Assembly: GCA_903955385.1 (NCBI GenBank)
Contig: CAJBNH010000149.1
Coordinates: 1-64,000, forward strand
Reading direction: 5' to 3'
DNA length: 64,000 nt
From: an uncultured Myxococcales bacterium
Lineage (GTDB): Bacteria > Myxococcota_A > UBA9042
Of the stretch, positions 6,189-16,541 are shown in pieces. Position numbers and translations under genes: made by a program. Numbering within the stretch: position 1 is the first letter of the stretch; each line of letters starts with the position of its first letter. Below the pieces are notes generated by a model. It was not told where the DNA came from. It did no database searches and saw only the letters and a list, made by a program, of their open reading frames with translations.

Positions 6189-8339
6189 ATGGTTCCGATG
6201 CGCCTGTCCTCCGTGATTCTGGTGATGTCGAGCGTGTCTGCCGGTCTGCTGGGCGTTGCGCTCGCAGGCTGCGGTGCTGCAGCCGTGCAGACCGCGCCGG
6301 ACCTGCCGATCAGCAAGGTCGTGCTTTACCAGAACGGCGTCGGCTATTTCGAGCGGCGTGGAACGGTCAAGGGCGAGGCGGTCGAGCTGCGGGTGCGCCC
6401 CGACCAGATCAACGACGTGCTGAAGTCCCTGTCCGTTCTGGACTTGTCGGGCGGCGTGCCGTCGTCTGTGTCGCTGCCGGTCGAGCGGTCGGGTGACAGT
6501 CTGGCCGCCGAGCTGCCGCCCCAGGTCCGCAATGCCACGGGGATGACGGCGTTGCTGCCGGTGCTGCGCGGCGCGCAAATCGAGGTCGAGACGGCCGACG
6601 GCACGTTTGCCGGGCGCGTGGTGGGCGTCGAGATGAGCAACCGCCCCAACGACAAGGGCGAACAGCAGCCGACCGCGATGCTGACCCTGATGGACGGCGA
6701 GGACGAGCTGGTGACGACTCCGGTGGCCGGCGTCCAGCGCGTGACCATCGGCGACCGGACGCTGTCGGTGGGTCTGCAGCAGTCGCTCGAGATCTCGCGG
6801 TCCGACGGCGCGTGGAAGCCGGTGACGCTGACGATCCGCCTGGCGGGCGACTCGTCGCACGACCTGATCGTGTCCTACATTCATGAGGTTCCGATCTGGC
6901 GGCCGGCCTATCGCGCTTGGGTCGAGTCCGGCAAGGGCGTGCAGCTGCAGGGTTGGGCCATCGTCGACAACGTCAGCGGCGAGCCTTGGACGGACGTGAA
7001 CCTGACGCTGGTCGTCGGCTCGCCCCTGTCGTTCCGGTACGACCTGCACACCCCGCACCACGTCACGCGCCCGGACCTGACCTCTCGCCTGCCCACCACC
7101 GCCGATGCGCCGCCTGAGCCCGACGTGGGCTACGAGATGGCCCCGCCGTCGCCGCCGCCCATGGCCGAAGCGTCTGGCGCGTACGACGACATGAAGGAGG
7201 AAGCGCCGTCTGCCGCGTACCGGTCGAAGAAGTCCGGCGCCCCCAGTCCGCCGCGGTCGATGCCCAAGCCTTCCGCCGGACCTTCGTATGACCGCCAGCA
7301 GGTGGCCGAGGAATCCCAGAAGCGCGACGCCATGATCCGCTCGGCGCAGGCGTTGGTCACGGGCAAGGAGGTCGGCGCGCTGTACACCTACGAGGCCACC
7401 ACGCCCATCACCGTTCCCGATCGCTCGGCGGCGTTGGTCAACATCGTGTCGCGCAAGGTCGATGGCCAGGACGTATTCCTGTTCCGCGAGCCGACGTCGG
7501 GGGCCGCCCCGTTCCGCGCGGTGCTGTTGCGCAACGGCAAGGACAGCGCCCTGGAAGGCGGTCCCATCACGCTGTATGTCGACGGCACATTCGCAGGTGA
7601 GGGCTTCATCGGTCGCGTCGGCAAGGACGAGACGGCCTTCATCCCCTACGCCCGCGAAGGCGGGTTCGCCGTGAACATCCAGACCGAGTCGCGCACCGAC
7701 GAGCTGCGTTTGGTCAAGGTCGTGGACGGCCGCATCACCATTCAGGGCAAGCGGGTCTACACGCGCACGGTCGCCATCGACTCGAACCGGGACCAAGAGT
7801 CGGTCGCGTACGTCAAGCTGGGCCTGACCGGCGGCATGACGATGCAGGACCCGCCCAAGGACATCGTGAAGTCAGGCGGAGAGATCTACCTGCCGGTGCG
7901 CATCAAGGCCAAGTCCAAGGGTGAGGCGAAGTTGGTCGAGTCGACGCCGGTCGAGTTCGTCGAAGCCGGCCTGACGCCGACGGTGGTCACGGCCTTCCGC
8001 TACTTCCTGCAAAACGCCAAGCCCGAAGACGCGATCGCCGGCCCGGTCCGCGAGCTGATGGCCATCTACGACGAGGTCGCGCGCATTCAGGCCGACTCGC
8101 AGAGCCTGCGCGAACAGCGGGAGATCCTCGAGCGTGAGGCCCAGCGCATCCAGTCCAACCTGGACGCCCTGCCCGACGCGGTGGTCGCCGCGGCCCTGCG
8201 CAAGCAGCTGTTGACCCAGCTGGAGGGCGTCAGCAAGAAGGCGGCCGACGTGGCCAAGCGTCTGGTCGAGAACGAGGTCAAGCTCGCAGCCCTGCAAGAG
8301 AAGACGGTCGTGCTGCTGCGCCAGATCGAGCTGAAGTAG
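6189..8339 (+). CDS. DUF4139-domain secreted protein
   Basis: The 716-residue product has an N-terminal hydrophobic leader with a possible lipobox (ALAGC), then the paired DUF4140/DUF4139-type region common to secreted proteins of unknown role. Visible parts are the N-terminal LYQNGVGYFERRG strand segment, a WRPAYRAWV...GWAIVDNVSGEPWTDVNLTLV core near residues 235-275, a Pro/Ser-rich linker (about 300-365), a second beta-rich region, and a C-terminal coiled coil from about 625 to 716. The family is known from bacteria and eukaryotes, but its biochemical function is not established. ATG 6189 follows GAGG; ATG 6198 is an alternative. The next gene starts 31 bases downstream. Confidence 0.75.
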   Translation: MVPMRLSSVILVMSSVSAGLLGVALAGCGAAAVQTAPDLPISKVVLYQNGVGYFERRGTVKGEAVELRVRPDQINDVLKSLSVLDLSGGVPSSVSLPVERSGDSLAAELPPQVRNATGMTALLPVLRGAQIEVETADGTFAGRVVGVEMSNRPNDKGEQQPTAMLTLMDGEDELVTTPVAGVQRVTIGDRTLSVGLQQSLEISRSDGAWKPVTLTIRLAGDSSHDLIVSYIHEVPIWRPAYRAWVESGKGVQLQGWAIVDNVSGEPWTDVNLTLVVGSPLSFRYDLHTPHHVTRPDLTSRLPTTADAPPEPDVGYEMAPPSPPPMAEASGAYDDMKEEAPSAAYRSKKSGAPSPPRSMPKPSAGPSYDRQQVAEESQKRDAMIRSAQALVTGKEVGALYTYEATTPITVPDRSAALVNIVSRKVDGQDVFLFREPTSGAAPFRAVLLRNGKDSALEGGPITLYVDGTFAGEGFIGRVGKDETAFIPYAREGGFAVNIQTESRTDELRLVKVVDGRITIQGKRVYTRTVAIDSNRDQESVAYVKLGLTGGMTMQDPPKDIVKSGGEIYLPVRIKAKSKGEAKLVESTPVEFVEAGLTPTVVTAFRYFLQNAKPEDAIAGPVRELMAIYDEVARIQADSQSLREQREILEREAQRIQSNLDALPDAVVAAALRKQLLTQLEGVSKKAADVAKRLVENEVKLAALQEKTVVLLRQIELK

Positions 8340-8370
8340 CCGCCGCACTGCCCCACATTCAGGAGTCCAC

Positions 8371-9447
8371 GTGCGCATCCTGTACGGCGTCGTCGGCGAG
8401 GGCATGGGCCATGCCACCCGTTCCCGCGTGGTCATCGAGCACCTGCTTCAGGCCGGCCACATGGTCGAGATCATGGTCAGCGGTCGCGCCTACGACATGC
8501 TGCGCAAGCACTTCGACGGCGTGCACGAGATCCACGGCTGGCACCTGATCTACGAGGACAACGCCGTCCGCAAGACCAAGACGGCGTGGTCCAATCTGGT
8601 CGGACTGGGCGACGGCGTGCCACAGAACATCGCTGCGTACTTCGAGTTGCTGGACGAGTACCGGCCCGAGCTCGTGGTGTCGGACTTCGAGTCGTGGAGC
8701 TACCTCTACGCCAAGATGCAGCGCGTGCCCGTGATCAGCATCGACAACATGCAGATCCTCAACCGCTGTTTCCACGACAACGACGTGCTGCAAGGGGCGA
8801 TGCCCGAGTTCCTGCTGGCCAAGAGCATCGTGAAGGCCAAGCTGCCTGGCGCGCACCACTATGTGATCACGACGTTCTTTCACCCGCCGGTGCGCAAAGA
8901 GCGCACGACGCTGGTGCCGCCCATCCTGCGCCCCGAGGTGCTGGCGGCGCGACCGACGCAGGGCGAACACGTCCTGGTCTACCAGTCGGGCGAGCACGCC
9001 GAGAGTCTGGCGAACGTGCTCAAGTCCTTCCCGCAGCAGGCGTTTCTGGTCTATGGCATGCGGCGTGGCATTCAGACGGAGGAAGTGGACGGCAACCTGC
9101 GCCACCAACCGTTCTCGGAAACGCGCTTCGTCGAGCACCTGGCCTCGGCGCGGGCGGTGGTGGCGGGGGGCGGCTTCTCATTGCTCAGCGAGTGCGTGTA
9201 CTTGCACAAGCCCGTGCTCAGCGTGCCGCTGGAGGGCCAGTTCGAGCAGGTGCTGAACGCGCGCTACCTGCAGAAGCTGGGCTGGGGGCTGTGTCGGCTG
9301 GAGGTCACGCGCGACGACGTGCAGGAGCTGCTCGATCGCTCTGCGGAATTCACCGAAGCGCTTGCGGTGTGGCAGCAAGACGGCAACCAGCGGCTGTTCC
9401 AAGTGGTCGACGACTTGATCGCGGGGCTGGCGGGCGACGGCGGGTGA
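8371..9447 (+). CDS. GT-B glycosyltransferase, MJ1255/VC2487-like
   Basis: The 358-residue product starts with GTG 8371 behind AGGAG. The N-terminal MRILYGVVGEGMGHATRS is the Gly-rich nucleotide-sugar loop of UDP-glycosyltransferase/MurG-like GT-B folds, and the C-terminal half has AGGGFSLLSECVYLHKPVLS (residues 264-283) followed by EGQFEQVLNARYL, the donor-binding region of this class. The overall pattern matches a glycosyltransferase-related family often annotated MJ1255/VC2487. The acceptor is unknown. It runs in the direction of the DUF4139 gene and converges on leuS with a 21-base gap. Confidence 0.8.
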   Translation: MRILYGVVGEGMGHATRSRVVIEHLLQAGHMVEIMVSGRAYDMLRKHFDGVHEIHGWHLIYEDNAVRKTKTAWSNLVGLGDGVPQNIAAYFELLDEYRPELVVSDFESWSYLYAKMQRVPVISIDNMQILNRCFHDNDVLQGAMPEFLLAKSIVKAKLPGAHHYVITTFFHPPVRKERTTLVPPILRPEVLAARPTQGEHVLVYQSGEHAESLANVLKSFPQQAFLVYGMRRGIQTEEVDGNLRHQPFSETRFVEHLASARAVVAGGGFSLLSECVYLHKPVLSVPLEGQFEQVLNARYLQKLGWGLCRLEVTRDDVQELLDRSAEFTEALAVWQQDGNQRLFQVVDDLIAGLAGDGG

Positions 9448-9468
9448 CCGCGCGCTCGCAGAATTCGG

Positions 9469-12021
9469 CTACCCCTTGACCACAAAGCTCAACATGCGCC
9501 CGGGCACCAGGATCACCTTGAGGATCTGCTGGCCCTCCGTGTAGCGCTTCACCGATTCGTTCTGCAGCGCCAGCGCCTCCAGCGTCTCGCGGTCGGCATC
9601 GCGGGGCACGACCAGCTTCGCGCGCAGCTTGCCGTTGACCTGCACGGGCAGCTCGACCGTGTCGTCGATGCACAGCGCGGGGTCGAACGTCGGCCACGGC
9701 ACCTGACTGACCGACGGCGCGTGGCCCAGACGCTCCCACAGCTCTTCGGCCAGGTGCGGCGCATACGGGGCCACGAGAATCACGAACGTCTCGATGGCCT
9801 TGCGCGGCAGGGCTTCCATGCGCGACAGGTCGTTCAGCATTCCCATCATCGCTGCGATGGCGGTGTTGAAGCGCAGGCCGTCGGTGTCTTCCGTCACCTT
9901 CTTGACCAGCTTGTGCATCCCGCGCTCAAGGGCTGCGTCGGCGGCGGTGTCCACGATGGGCTTGTCGAACAGGCCCCACACCCGGGTAATGAACCGCTTG
10001 GTGCCTTGAATGCCGTTGCTCTGCCAGGGCTTCACCTGCTCCAGCGGCCCCATGAACATCTCGTACAGGCGGAAGGCATCCGCACCGTGCGCCGCAAGAA
10101 TCGAGTCGGGGTTGATCACGTTGCCGCGAGATTTCGACATCTTCTCGCCATCTTCGCCCAGGATCATGCCCTGATTGATCAGACGCTTGAAGGGCTCGGG
10201 GGTCGTCACCACACCGCAGTCGTACAGCACCTTGTGCCAGAAGCGGGCGTACAGCAGGTGCAGGACCGCGTGCTCGGCGCCACCGACGTACAGGTCGACG
10301 GGCAGCCAGTGCGCGATCGCCTCCTTCGACGCCGGCGCCTGGTCGTTGTGCGGGTCCAGATAGCGCAGGTAGTACCAGCACGACCCCGCCCACTGCGGCA
10401 TCGTGTTCGTCTCGCGCGCGAACCAGCGGCCATCCTTGCGGAAGAAGCGCCAGTCGAGGCAGCGCGCCAGCGGCGGCTCGGCATCGCCGGTGGGCTGGAA
10501 GTCGGCCGTGTCGGGCAGCACCAGCGGAAGCTCGCTGGCATCCACCGGAATCGGCGTTTCGTAGTGGACCACGTGCGGATCGCGCTTGGGGTCGAAGTCG
10601 GCGGCCGACGCGTCGACCGGGCTGACCGCGTAGGTGATCGGGATCGGCTCGCCCCAGTACCGTTGGCGCGAGAACACCCAGTCGCGCAGTTTGTAGTTCA
10701 CCCGCGCCTGACCCAGCCCGCGCTCGAGCAGCCAGGAGGTGATGCGCTTCTTGAACTCTGGGGTCGCAAGTCCGCTGAACTCGCCAGAATTGATCGCAAA
10801 GCCATCCTCTGTCGTCGCCTCGGTCTGCGGCGTTGTCGCGGGTTGTCCGTCGGCCGACAGCACCGCGACGATGGGCAGGCCGAACGTCTTGGCGAAGGCA
10901 AAGTCGCGCTCGTCGTGCGCCGGCACCGCCATGATCGCGCCGGTGCCATAGCCGCCCAGCACGTAGTCGGCGGTCCAGATCGGAATCGCCTTGCCATTCA
11001 CAGGGTTGATCGCGTTCCGGCCGGTGAAGACGCCCGTCTTTTCCTTGTTGGCGTCCTGGCGGTCGCGGTCGCTGCGGCGGCGAGCGCCCTCGACGTACGT
11101 CTGCACGGCCTCGCGCTGTGCGTCGGTGCACAATCGGTCCAGCAACGCGTGCTCGGGCGCCACGACCATGTACGTCGCGCCGAACAGGGTGTCGGGACGC
11201 GTGGTGTAGACGCGCAGCTTGCCGTCGATGCCACTGCCCGCCTCGATCTCGAAGTCGACTTCGGCGCCCTCGGACCGGCCGATCCAGTTGCGCTGCATCG
11301 CCTGGATGCCCTCGGGCCAGTCCAGGTCGTCGATGCCCGACAGCAACTCGTCCGCGTACGCGGTGATCTTCAGCATCCACTGCCGCATCGGCCGCCGCTC
11401 GACCGGGTGCCCGCCGCGCTCAGACTTGCCGTCAATCACCTCTTCGTTCGCCAGCACCGTGCCCAAGGCGGGACACCAATTCACAGGAATTTCGGACTGA
11501 TAGGCCAGACCACGCTCGAACAGCTTCAGGAAGATCCACTGCGTCCACTTGTAGTAGCCCGGGTCGGTGGTATCGACCTCACGGTCCCAGTCGTAGGAGA
11601 AGCCCAAGCTGCGGATCTGGCGACGGAAGTTGTCGACGTTACGGGCGGTTGTGACGGTCGGGTGCGTGCCGGTCTGGATCGCGTATTGCTCTGCGGGCAG
11701 GCCAAACGCATCCCAGCCCATCGGGTGCAACACGCTGCAGCCGCGCGAGCGCAGAAAGCGGCAGTAGATGTCGGTGGCGGTATAGCCCTCCGGGTGGCCG
11801 ACGTGCAGCCCGGCGCCCGACGGATACGGAAACATGTCGAGGACATAGACCTTCTTCTTGCTGGGGTCGATGTCGGCGCGGAACGGCTTGTGCTCCAGCC
11901 ACCACGCCTGCCAGCGGGCCTCGATGCGGGCGAAGTCATAACGGTCGCGGCGGCCCTCGCCATCGACGTCGCCGTCGTCCTGACCGTTGGGGATCTGAGG
12001 AGCATTCGGGTCGGCGGTCAT
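9469..12021 (-). CDS. leuS: Leucyl-tRNA synthetase
   Basis: The 850-residue product is a full-length bacterial LeuRS, which charges tRNA-Leu in the cytosol. The class I HIGH motif appears as HVGH at 73-76 in [16 protein letters not shown], the CP1 editing domain (about 230-420) carries the [14 protein letters not shown] segment, and KMSKS is at 627-631, followed by the anticodon-binding and C-terminal domains. ATG 12021 is chosen because an upstream in-frame extension is Pro/Arg-rich and overlaps the Clp-like gene. Roughly 26 charged residues precede the first family-typical segment. It lies 77 bases downstream of the Clp-like gene, in the same direction. Confidence 0.97.
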   Translation of the reverse strand: MTADPNAPQIPNGQDDGDVDGEGRRDRYDFARIEARWQAWWLEHKPFRADIDPSKKKVYVLDMFPYPSGAGLHVGHPEGYTATDIYCRFLRSRGCSVLHPMGWDAFGLPAEQYAIQTGTHPTVTTARNVDNFRRQIRSLGFSYDWDREVDTTDPGYYKWTQWIFLKLFERGLAYQSEIPVNWCPALGTVLANEEVIDGKSERGGHPVERRPMRQWMLKITAYADELLSGIDDLDWPEGIQAMQRNWIGRSEGAEVDFEIEAGSGIDGKLRVYTTRPDTLFGATYMVVAPEHALLDRLCTDAQREAVQTYVEGARRRSDRDRQDANKEKTGVFTGRNAINPVNGKAIPIWTADYVLGGYGTGAIMAVPAHDERDFAFAKTFGLPIVAVLSADGQPATTPQTEATTEDGFAINSGEFSGLATPEFKKRITSWLLERGLGQARVNYKLRDWVFSRQRYWGEPIPITYAVSPVDASAADFDPKRDPHVVHYETPIPVDASELPLVLPDTADFQPTGDAEPPLARCLDWRFFRKDGRWFARETNTMPQWAGSCWYYLRYLDPHNDQAPASKEAIAHWLPVDLYVGGAEHAVLHLLYARFWHKVLYDCGVVTTPEPFKRLINQGMILGEDGEKMSKSRGNVINPDSILAAHGADAFRLYEMFMGPLEQVKPWQSNGIQGTKRFITRVWGLFDKPIVDTAADAALERGMHKLVKKVTEDTDGLRFNTAIAAMMGMLNDLSRMEALPRKAIETFVILVAPYAPHLAEELWERLGHAPSVSQVPWPTFDPALCIDDTVELPVQVNGKLRAKLVVPRDADRETLEALALQNESVKRYTEGQQILKVILVPGRMLSFVVKG

Positions 12022-12098
12022 GTCGGTGTCCGTGGGGAAAGAGGAGGTTGCGCGGGGTCTTGTGCCTGCCGGTGGCGCGTCTGGCAAGCCGAAAGGTC

Positions 12099-14780
12099 TC
12101 AACCGGGCAGGAGCACAAACTCAGCTGGCTCGACCGCCGCACGCGGATGCAGCTCGAGTCGGCCGTCGGTCGCGGTCAGGATCACGTCGGCGCCGGGCTG
12201 CAGTGCGCCGTCCAGGATCCGCTCGGTCACGAACGCCTCGACGACGTCTTCGATCCGCGCACGCAACGGCCGCACGCCCAGCGAGGGATCCATGCCGGGC
12301 CCCATCACCAGATCCACGACCGTCTCGTCCGCGTGGTAGCGGATCATCCGCGCCTCATACAATCGGCGGGCGCTCAGCTCGAGCTGCCGCTGCACCACCT
12401 GCCTGCCCGCGTGCAGCGACAGCGGGTGAAAGACGATGGTCTCGTCGATGCGGGTCCACAGATCGGCGGGCAGGGCCTTGCGAGCGCGGTCCAGCACGGC
12501 CTGATCGACCGGCTCGGCCCCCGGCCCCTCAGGAATCGGCGCATCGACGCGGCCAAAACCGATGGACCGTCGAGCATTGGGCGCGGCCAGCAGCTCTGCC
12601 CCCTGATTCGACGTCATCGCCAGAATGCAGTTGCGCACATCCACGACCTGCCCGTGGTTGTCGGTCACCCGCCCGGCGTCCAGCAATTGCAGCAGCAGCG
12701 CAAGGACTTCCGGCGCCGCACGATCGACCTCGTCGAACAGCAGCACACGGTACGGCCGCTTCTGCAGGGCCTGGGCCAGCAACCCGGCCTGCGCGTGCCC
12801 CACATAGCCCGGCGGCGAGCCGATCAGCCGCGCGATGCTGTGCGACTCGGTGTATTCGTTCATGTCGAAGCGAACCAGCGCGTCGTCCACCACGAACAGT
12901 GCCTGCGCCAGCGCCCGCCCCGTCTCAGTCTTGCCCACACCCGGCGCGCCGACGAACAGGAACGAGGCAAGCGGCCGGTCGCCACTGAACCCCGCGTAGT
13001 TCCTCTGGATCCTCCGTGCGACCCGCTGCATCGCCGCGTCGTGCCCGACGATCCGCGCCTGCAGGTCGACGGCCAGGTCGCGGATCCGCCCGCGCTCGTC
13101 CGCCGCCAATCGCTCCATCGGCACCGCGGTCAGCACGTGCACCGCCCGCGCGATGTCGTCCGCCTGCACCACCTGCCGCCCCGCTCGCCGTGTCTGCGCG
13201 CCCGCTCGGTCCAGCACGGCAATCGCCTTGTCGGGCAGGCAGCGGTCGTTGATGAAGCGCTTGGACAGGTGCACGGCCGACGTGATGGCGTCATGGCTGT
13301 AGCAGACTTGGTGATGCTTGGCGTACAAGGGCGCGACACCACTGAGGATCGCGATGGCCTCCGGCACCGTCGGCTCGGGGACCTCGACCACCTGGAAGCG
13401 GCGCTCCATGGCCGGGTCCTTCTCGATGTGCCGCTCGTATTCGGCCTTGGTGGTGGCGCCGATCAGGGGAAAGCGCCCGCGCGACAAGGCGCTTTTCAAG
13501 TCGTTCGCCGCGTCCAGCGGACCGTCGCCCGTGCCGGCGCCCATGATCGTGTGGATCTCGTCCATGAAGACGATCACCTGCCCGGCGCCCGCTGCCACCT
13601 CGTCGCGAAGTTTGCGCATCCGCTCGGAAAACGCGCCGCGCAGCGACGTGCCCGCCAGCAGCGCCGACGTCTGGATCTCGACGATCACCGCCGACCCCAG
13701 CTTGCCGTACGTCTCGACGTTGCCCGCCAGCCGCAGCGCCAACCCCTCGACGATCGCGGTCTTGCCCACGCCCGCCTCGCCGATCAGGCACGGGTTGTTC
13801 ACCTGCTTCATCAACAGGATGTCGATCACGGCGTCGACCAGATTCTCGCGCCCAATCAGCGGGTCGATCTCGCCCTTCAGCGCAGCGACGGTCAGGTTGC
13901 GACCGATCTCGTTCAGGGTCGGGAACTTGTCGGCGGACAGTTCGAACACGCGGCGCACAGGTCCGGTCTTGCGACCTCCCGTCGTCGGCGGCTTGGGCGC
14001 GGGCGGCTTGGGCGCGATCACCTCTGCCTGTCTGGGCTCGACCGGCAACGGCCGGGAATCCACAGGCGCGGGGCGCACTTCCAAAGTCGGCGTCGCCCTC
14101 GGCTCTGGCGCGACCGGCCGCACCGGCACCGTCGGCTGGCTGCGGGCCTCTGCCGGCACCGGGCGCAGGTCGGCAGGCGTGGCGGGCAGCGTTTGCGTCG
14201 GAGCGGTCAGGTGGTCGCTGGCCGTCAGTGTCCTCGGCATGTCCATCCGCGTGGTCACGCGGGGCAGGTCGGTGCGCGAGATCGACGGCCGCGGGTCTTC
14301 CGGCCGCTGCACGGCAGGCCGAAGTCCGGTCGCCGCCCGGTCGTTCAACAGCGTCAGCTGGCCGATCACGCGAGCCCGCAGCGTGGACACGGCCACGCCA
14401 GCGCGATCCAACACCTTGGAAGCCAAGGCATTTCTCACCCGCAGCAGGCTCGCCAGCAGGATGATCGAGGTCACCTCTGCCGAGTTCGAACTCTCCGCCA
14501 GCTGCTCAGCCTGGCGGTGGATTTCCGTCAGGATCTCCGCAGGTTCATCGCGCTCCGGCATCCGCTCGAAGGTGTCCAGCACCTTCACGTCATCGACGCC
14601 CGTCTCGACCAGCAGCTCGCGGGCCAGACACTCCACGACGTAAGTGGCGACCAGATAGTGCACCGACGCGACCGGCCGCCCGGTGGCACGGGCCATCGCC
14701 TCGGCCTGGGCCCGAATCGTCCGCACCTCTCTGGACAGGCTTTCGGCCATGGGCGGGCGCGTCCGTAGGAAGCCGGCCAT
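12099..14780 (-). CDS. ClpA/ClpC-like AAA+ unfoldase
   Basis: The 893-residue product has an N-terminal Clp_N-like helical region (about 12-150), a long Pro-rich linker (about 160-300), and two AAA+ modules. Walker A motifs are GEAGVGKT at 334-341 and GAPGVGKT at 611-618, with Walker B segments VIVFMDEIH and VLLFDEVD. There is no long M-domain coiled coil between the modules, unlike ClpB. An IGF tripeptide at 740-742 in RRSIGFG sits where ClpA and ClpC carry the loop that docks on ClpP, so it is probably a ClpP-type unfoldase. ATG 14780 is used; ATG 14750 is an alternative, and neither has a strong ribosome binding site. It is not a typical ClpV, since no type VI genes are near. Confidence 0.85.
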   Translation of the reverse strand: MAGFLRTRPPMAESLSREVRTIRAQAEAMARATGRPVASVHYLVATYVVECLARELLVETGVDDVKVLDTFERMPERDEPAEILTEIHRQAEQLAESSNSAEVTSIILLASLLRVRNALASKVLDRAGVAVSTLRARVIGQLTLLNDRAATGLRPAVQRPEDPRPSISRTDLPRVTTRMDMPRTLTASDHLTAPTQTLPATPADLRPVPAEARSQPTVPVRPVAPEPRATPTLEVRPAPVDSRPLPVEPRQAEVIAPKPPAPKPPTTGGRKTGPVRRVFELSADKFPTLNEIGRNLTVAALKGEIDPLIGRENLVDAVIDILLMKQVNNPCLIGEAGVGKTAIVEGLALRLAGNVETYGKLGSAVIVEIQTSALLAGTSLRGAFSERMRKLRDEVAAGAGQVIVFMDEIHTIMGAGTGDGPLDAANDLKSALSRGRFPLIGATTKAEYERHIEKDPAMERRFQVVEVPEPTVPEAIAILSGVAPLYAKHHQVCYSHDAITSAVHLSKRFINDRCLPDKAIAVLDRAGAQTRRAGRQVVQADDIARAVHVLTAVPMERLAADERGRIRDLAVDLQARIVGHDAAMQRVARRIQRNYAGFSGDRPLASFLFVGAPGVGKTETGRALAQALFVVDDALVRFDMNEYTESHSIARLIGSPPGYVGHAQAGLLAQALQKRPYRVLLFDEVDRAAPEVLALLLQLLDAGRVTDNHGQVVDVRNCILAMTSNQGAELLAAPNARRSIGFGRVDAPIPEGPGAEPVDQAVLDRARKALPADLWTRIDETIVFHPLSLHAGRQVVQRQLELSARRLYEARMIRYHADETVVDLVMGPGMDPSLGVRPLRARIEDVVEAFVTERILDGALQPGADVILTATDGRLELHPRAAVEPAEFVLLPG

Positions 14781-15313
14781 CGGGCTTCGGGTTTGCGGGA
14801 AGAGGGGTCGCGCGCGGCGCGTGCGCAGTCCGGGCCTCGATACCTCGCTGCGCCTCTCACGTCAACGGTCCAGCGCGCTACGGACCACTTGCGGCTGGGC
14901 CCCAAACGAATCTGGCGGCCGGGCTTGCGCCACGGCCGCCAGCGAGGAATGAGAGGAGAGCACGGGGGGGGTCGCTGTCGGTTCGCCGGTTGCGGTGGTC
15001 GGGGGCTCCACTCCCTAACGATGGGACCCAAACCTGACAGACAGGTCGACAGCGACGGAGGGGACACTCACGGGCAGGGCCGAAAGCTGGATGGCAGGAT
15101 GGAGGGGAAGGTATCGAGTCATAGGGATTCAGCTCACTCCTGACGCAGCACGCGAGCAAGAGGCGTGCCAAGTGCGCGAATGCAGCGGCTTTGGCGTGGG
15201 GCAACATGGGGTTGACCGTCTCACCCAGGGACGTTACAGACTGGAATGGCCCAATCAAGAACCAATTGGCCCGCCAACATGTCCATAATGAGACACTTGA
15301 GCGCGATGATGTC
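14781..15313. other. Non-coding upstream region of the Clp-like gene
   Basis: These 533 bases between the Clp-like gene and the diacylglycerol-kinase-family gene (both leftward) contain no frame with family likeness and a ribosome binding site. I see one plausible promoter (14837-14865) and a phased TGAGACA motif at the far end. A G8 run is at about 14966-14973. The rest shows nothing I can identify. Confidence 0.6.
14837..14865 (-). promoter_or_regulatory. Candidate sigma-70 promoter for the Clp-like gene
   Basis: On the minus strand TTGACG (14865-14860), a 17-base spacer and TATCGA (14842-14837) lie about 57 bases upstream of the Clp-like start. The -35 box matches 5 of 6 and the -10 box 3 of 6. 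Confidence 0.35.
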
Positions 15314-15326
15314 TCAACGTGAGACA
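15289..15326. promoter_or_regulatory. Phased TGAGACA half-sites, possible operator
   Basis: TGAGACA occurs at 15289-15295, inverted as TGTCTCA at 15310-15316, and again at 15320-15326. The last two form a perfect 17-bp palindrome with a 3-base centre. Start-to-start spacings of 21 and 10 bases equal about two turns and one turn of DNA. The palindrome covers the stop codon of the diacylglycerol-kinase-family gene, so it may act on the downstream leftward transcription unit or simply be a small hairpin. Confidence 0.4.
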
Positions 15327-16273
15327 GGCTTGGGCGCCGGCATCTCCCGCCAGACCAGCACCCGCAAGTGCCCGGCGACGCTGATCTCGACGTTGGCGTG
15401 GGGCCGTACCGACAGCTCCTCTCCATCCAACACGATGAGATCGCGGTGCTCTCCGCTCTGGTAGGCGAAGTGATCCTGCTCGCCGAACTGCCAGTGCGGT
15501 CCTGGAGGCAGGTGGCCACGCGCCACGGCCAGCAACGCCGCTTGCGACGCCATCGACCCCAGCGACGACAGCATCGTGTAGAAACCGGCCGACGCCACCG
15601 ACCTCACCCCGGGAAACGGCCGCAGCACGCCGAAGAAGCCGGGCAGCGGGCTCAGCAGCCCTGCAGTGACGACGGGCAGTTCCATGGGGCCCGGACGAAG
15701 GTCGAACGGACCGCGGATGGGCGCAAACCGGTCGCTTGGCAGGCTCTGCATCGCCATGCGCCCCAGCAGCTCGACGACCCCGGGAGCCCCGCGGAGCACC
15801 CCGTTGCGATAGTCGGCGTGCAGGCGCGCAACGGCCCCCAAGCTGCACGTCACGCCGATGTGGTCCGGCAAGCCGTCGACCTTCACGCGCAACACCGGCA
15901 TGCGCTGCAGCCGACGTACGCCCCGCATCCACGCGTGAAGGATGCGCTGTGCCAGCTTCGCGGGCTGCCGACTGCCCACAAGCGCCGACGCGATCGTGTT
16001 CAGTCGGCCCGCCGGTAGAATTAGCAGGGGCGGCACGGCGTCCAGCGCCCCCACCGCGGCGAAGCGGGTCAGCAGGTTCAGCACGGTGCCGTCGCCCCCC
16101 GCGATGACCAGAAGCTCGGCAGAGGTCTCGCGCAGGGTCGTCACCAGAGCGTCGATGTCTTCCGGACGATCCGACACAAGCAGGCGCAGGCGGGGTGAGG
16201 CCGACGCGAGCACGTGGGCCAGATCGACCGCGGGAGCACCACCGGCCGAGGGATTGATGAGCCCGACGAGCAT
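15314..16273 (-). CDS. Diacylglycerol kinase catalytic-domain protein
   Basis: The 319-residue product has the DAGK/lipid kinase fold: an N-terminal NPSAGG nucleotide-loop motif at residues 7-12, GGDGT at 59-63, and a PAGRLNT segment at 87-93 where most relatives have a PxGTxND-like sequence. The Arg in place of Thr is unusual, and substrate preference is open. Family members phosphorylate diacylglycerol, ceramide or sphingoid bases at the inner membrane. ATG 16273 has GGAGG eight bases upstream. It is divergent from the GltJ-like gene, with a 268-base gap in which I saw no further feature. Confidence 0.8.
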   Translation of the reverse strand: MLVGLINPSAGGAPAVDLAHVLASASPRLRLLVSDRPEDIDALVTTLRETSAELLVIAGGDGTVLNLLTRFAAVGALDAVPPLLILPAGRLNTIASALVGSRQPAKLAQRILHAWMRGVRRLQRMPVLRVKVDGLPDHIGVTCSLGAVARLHADYRNGVLRGAPGVVELLGRMAMQSLPSDRFAPIRGPFDLRPGPMELPVVTAGLLSPLPGFFGVLRPFPGVRSVASAGFYTMLSSLGSMASQAALLAVARGHLPPGPHWQFGEQDHFAYQSGEHRDLIVLDGEELSVRPHANVEISVAGHLRVLVWREMPAPKPVSR

Positions 16274-16541
16274 GGCAGCGGCCTCCGGAAGGAACGTTCG
16301 ACGGCCGGGGGAACACGCGAATCAAATCGCGACGCCGGCTCGCTCGTCTAATCATCCGAACGGCGGCGTGTCAATCGCCCGTGGGTTGCCGCGACACCGC
16401 AGGTTCGGCAACATCCGCAGCCCCGGATGGTGCAAGGCCGGGTTGGACTCGCTGCGGGCAGCGCTGAGGGGCGGTTGCCTCGCCAGCCATGCCACGGTAG
16501 ACTCCTGCCTTCGTTTCTAGGGCCTAAGAGAGGGTTCGACA

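Noticed and set aside
6045-7796. Long leftward open frame extending the MBL lipoprotein upstream
   Set aside because: It is antisense to the DUF4139 gene and Arg/His/Gly-rich. The lipoprotein has its own strong ribosome binding site and signal peptide at 6044.
12048-14768. 906-residue rightward open frame opposite the Clp-like gene
   Set aside because: The composition (Arg/His/Gln-rich) is that of a GC-biased antisense frame; the opposite strand encodes a full two-module AAA+ protein.
14781-15313. Small frames (for example 15091-15288, rightward) in the Clp upstream region
   Set aside because: No ribosome binding site and no family likeness; they probably occur by chance in GC-rich DNA.
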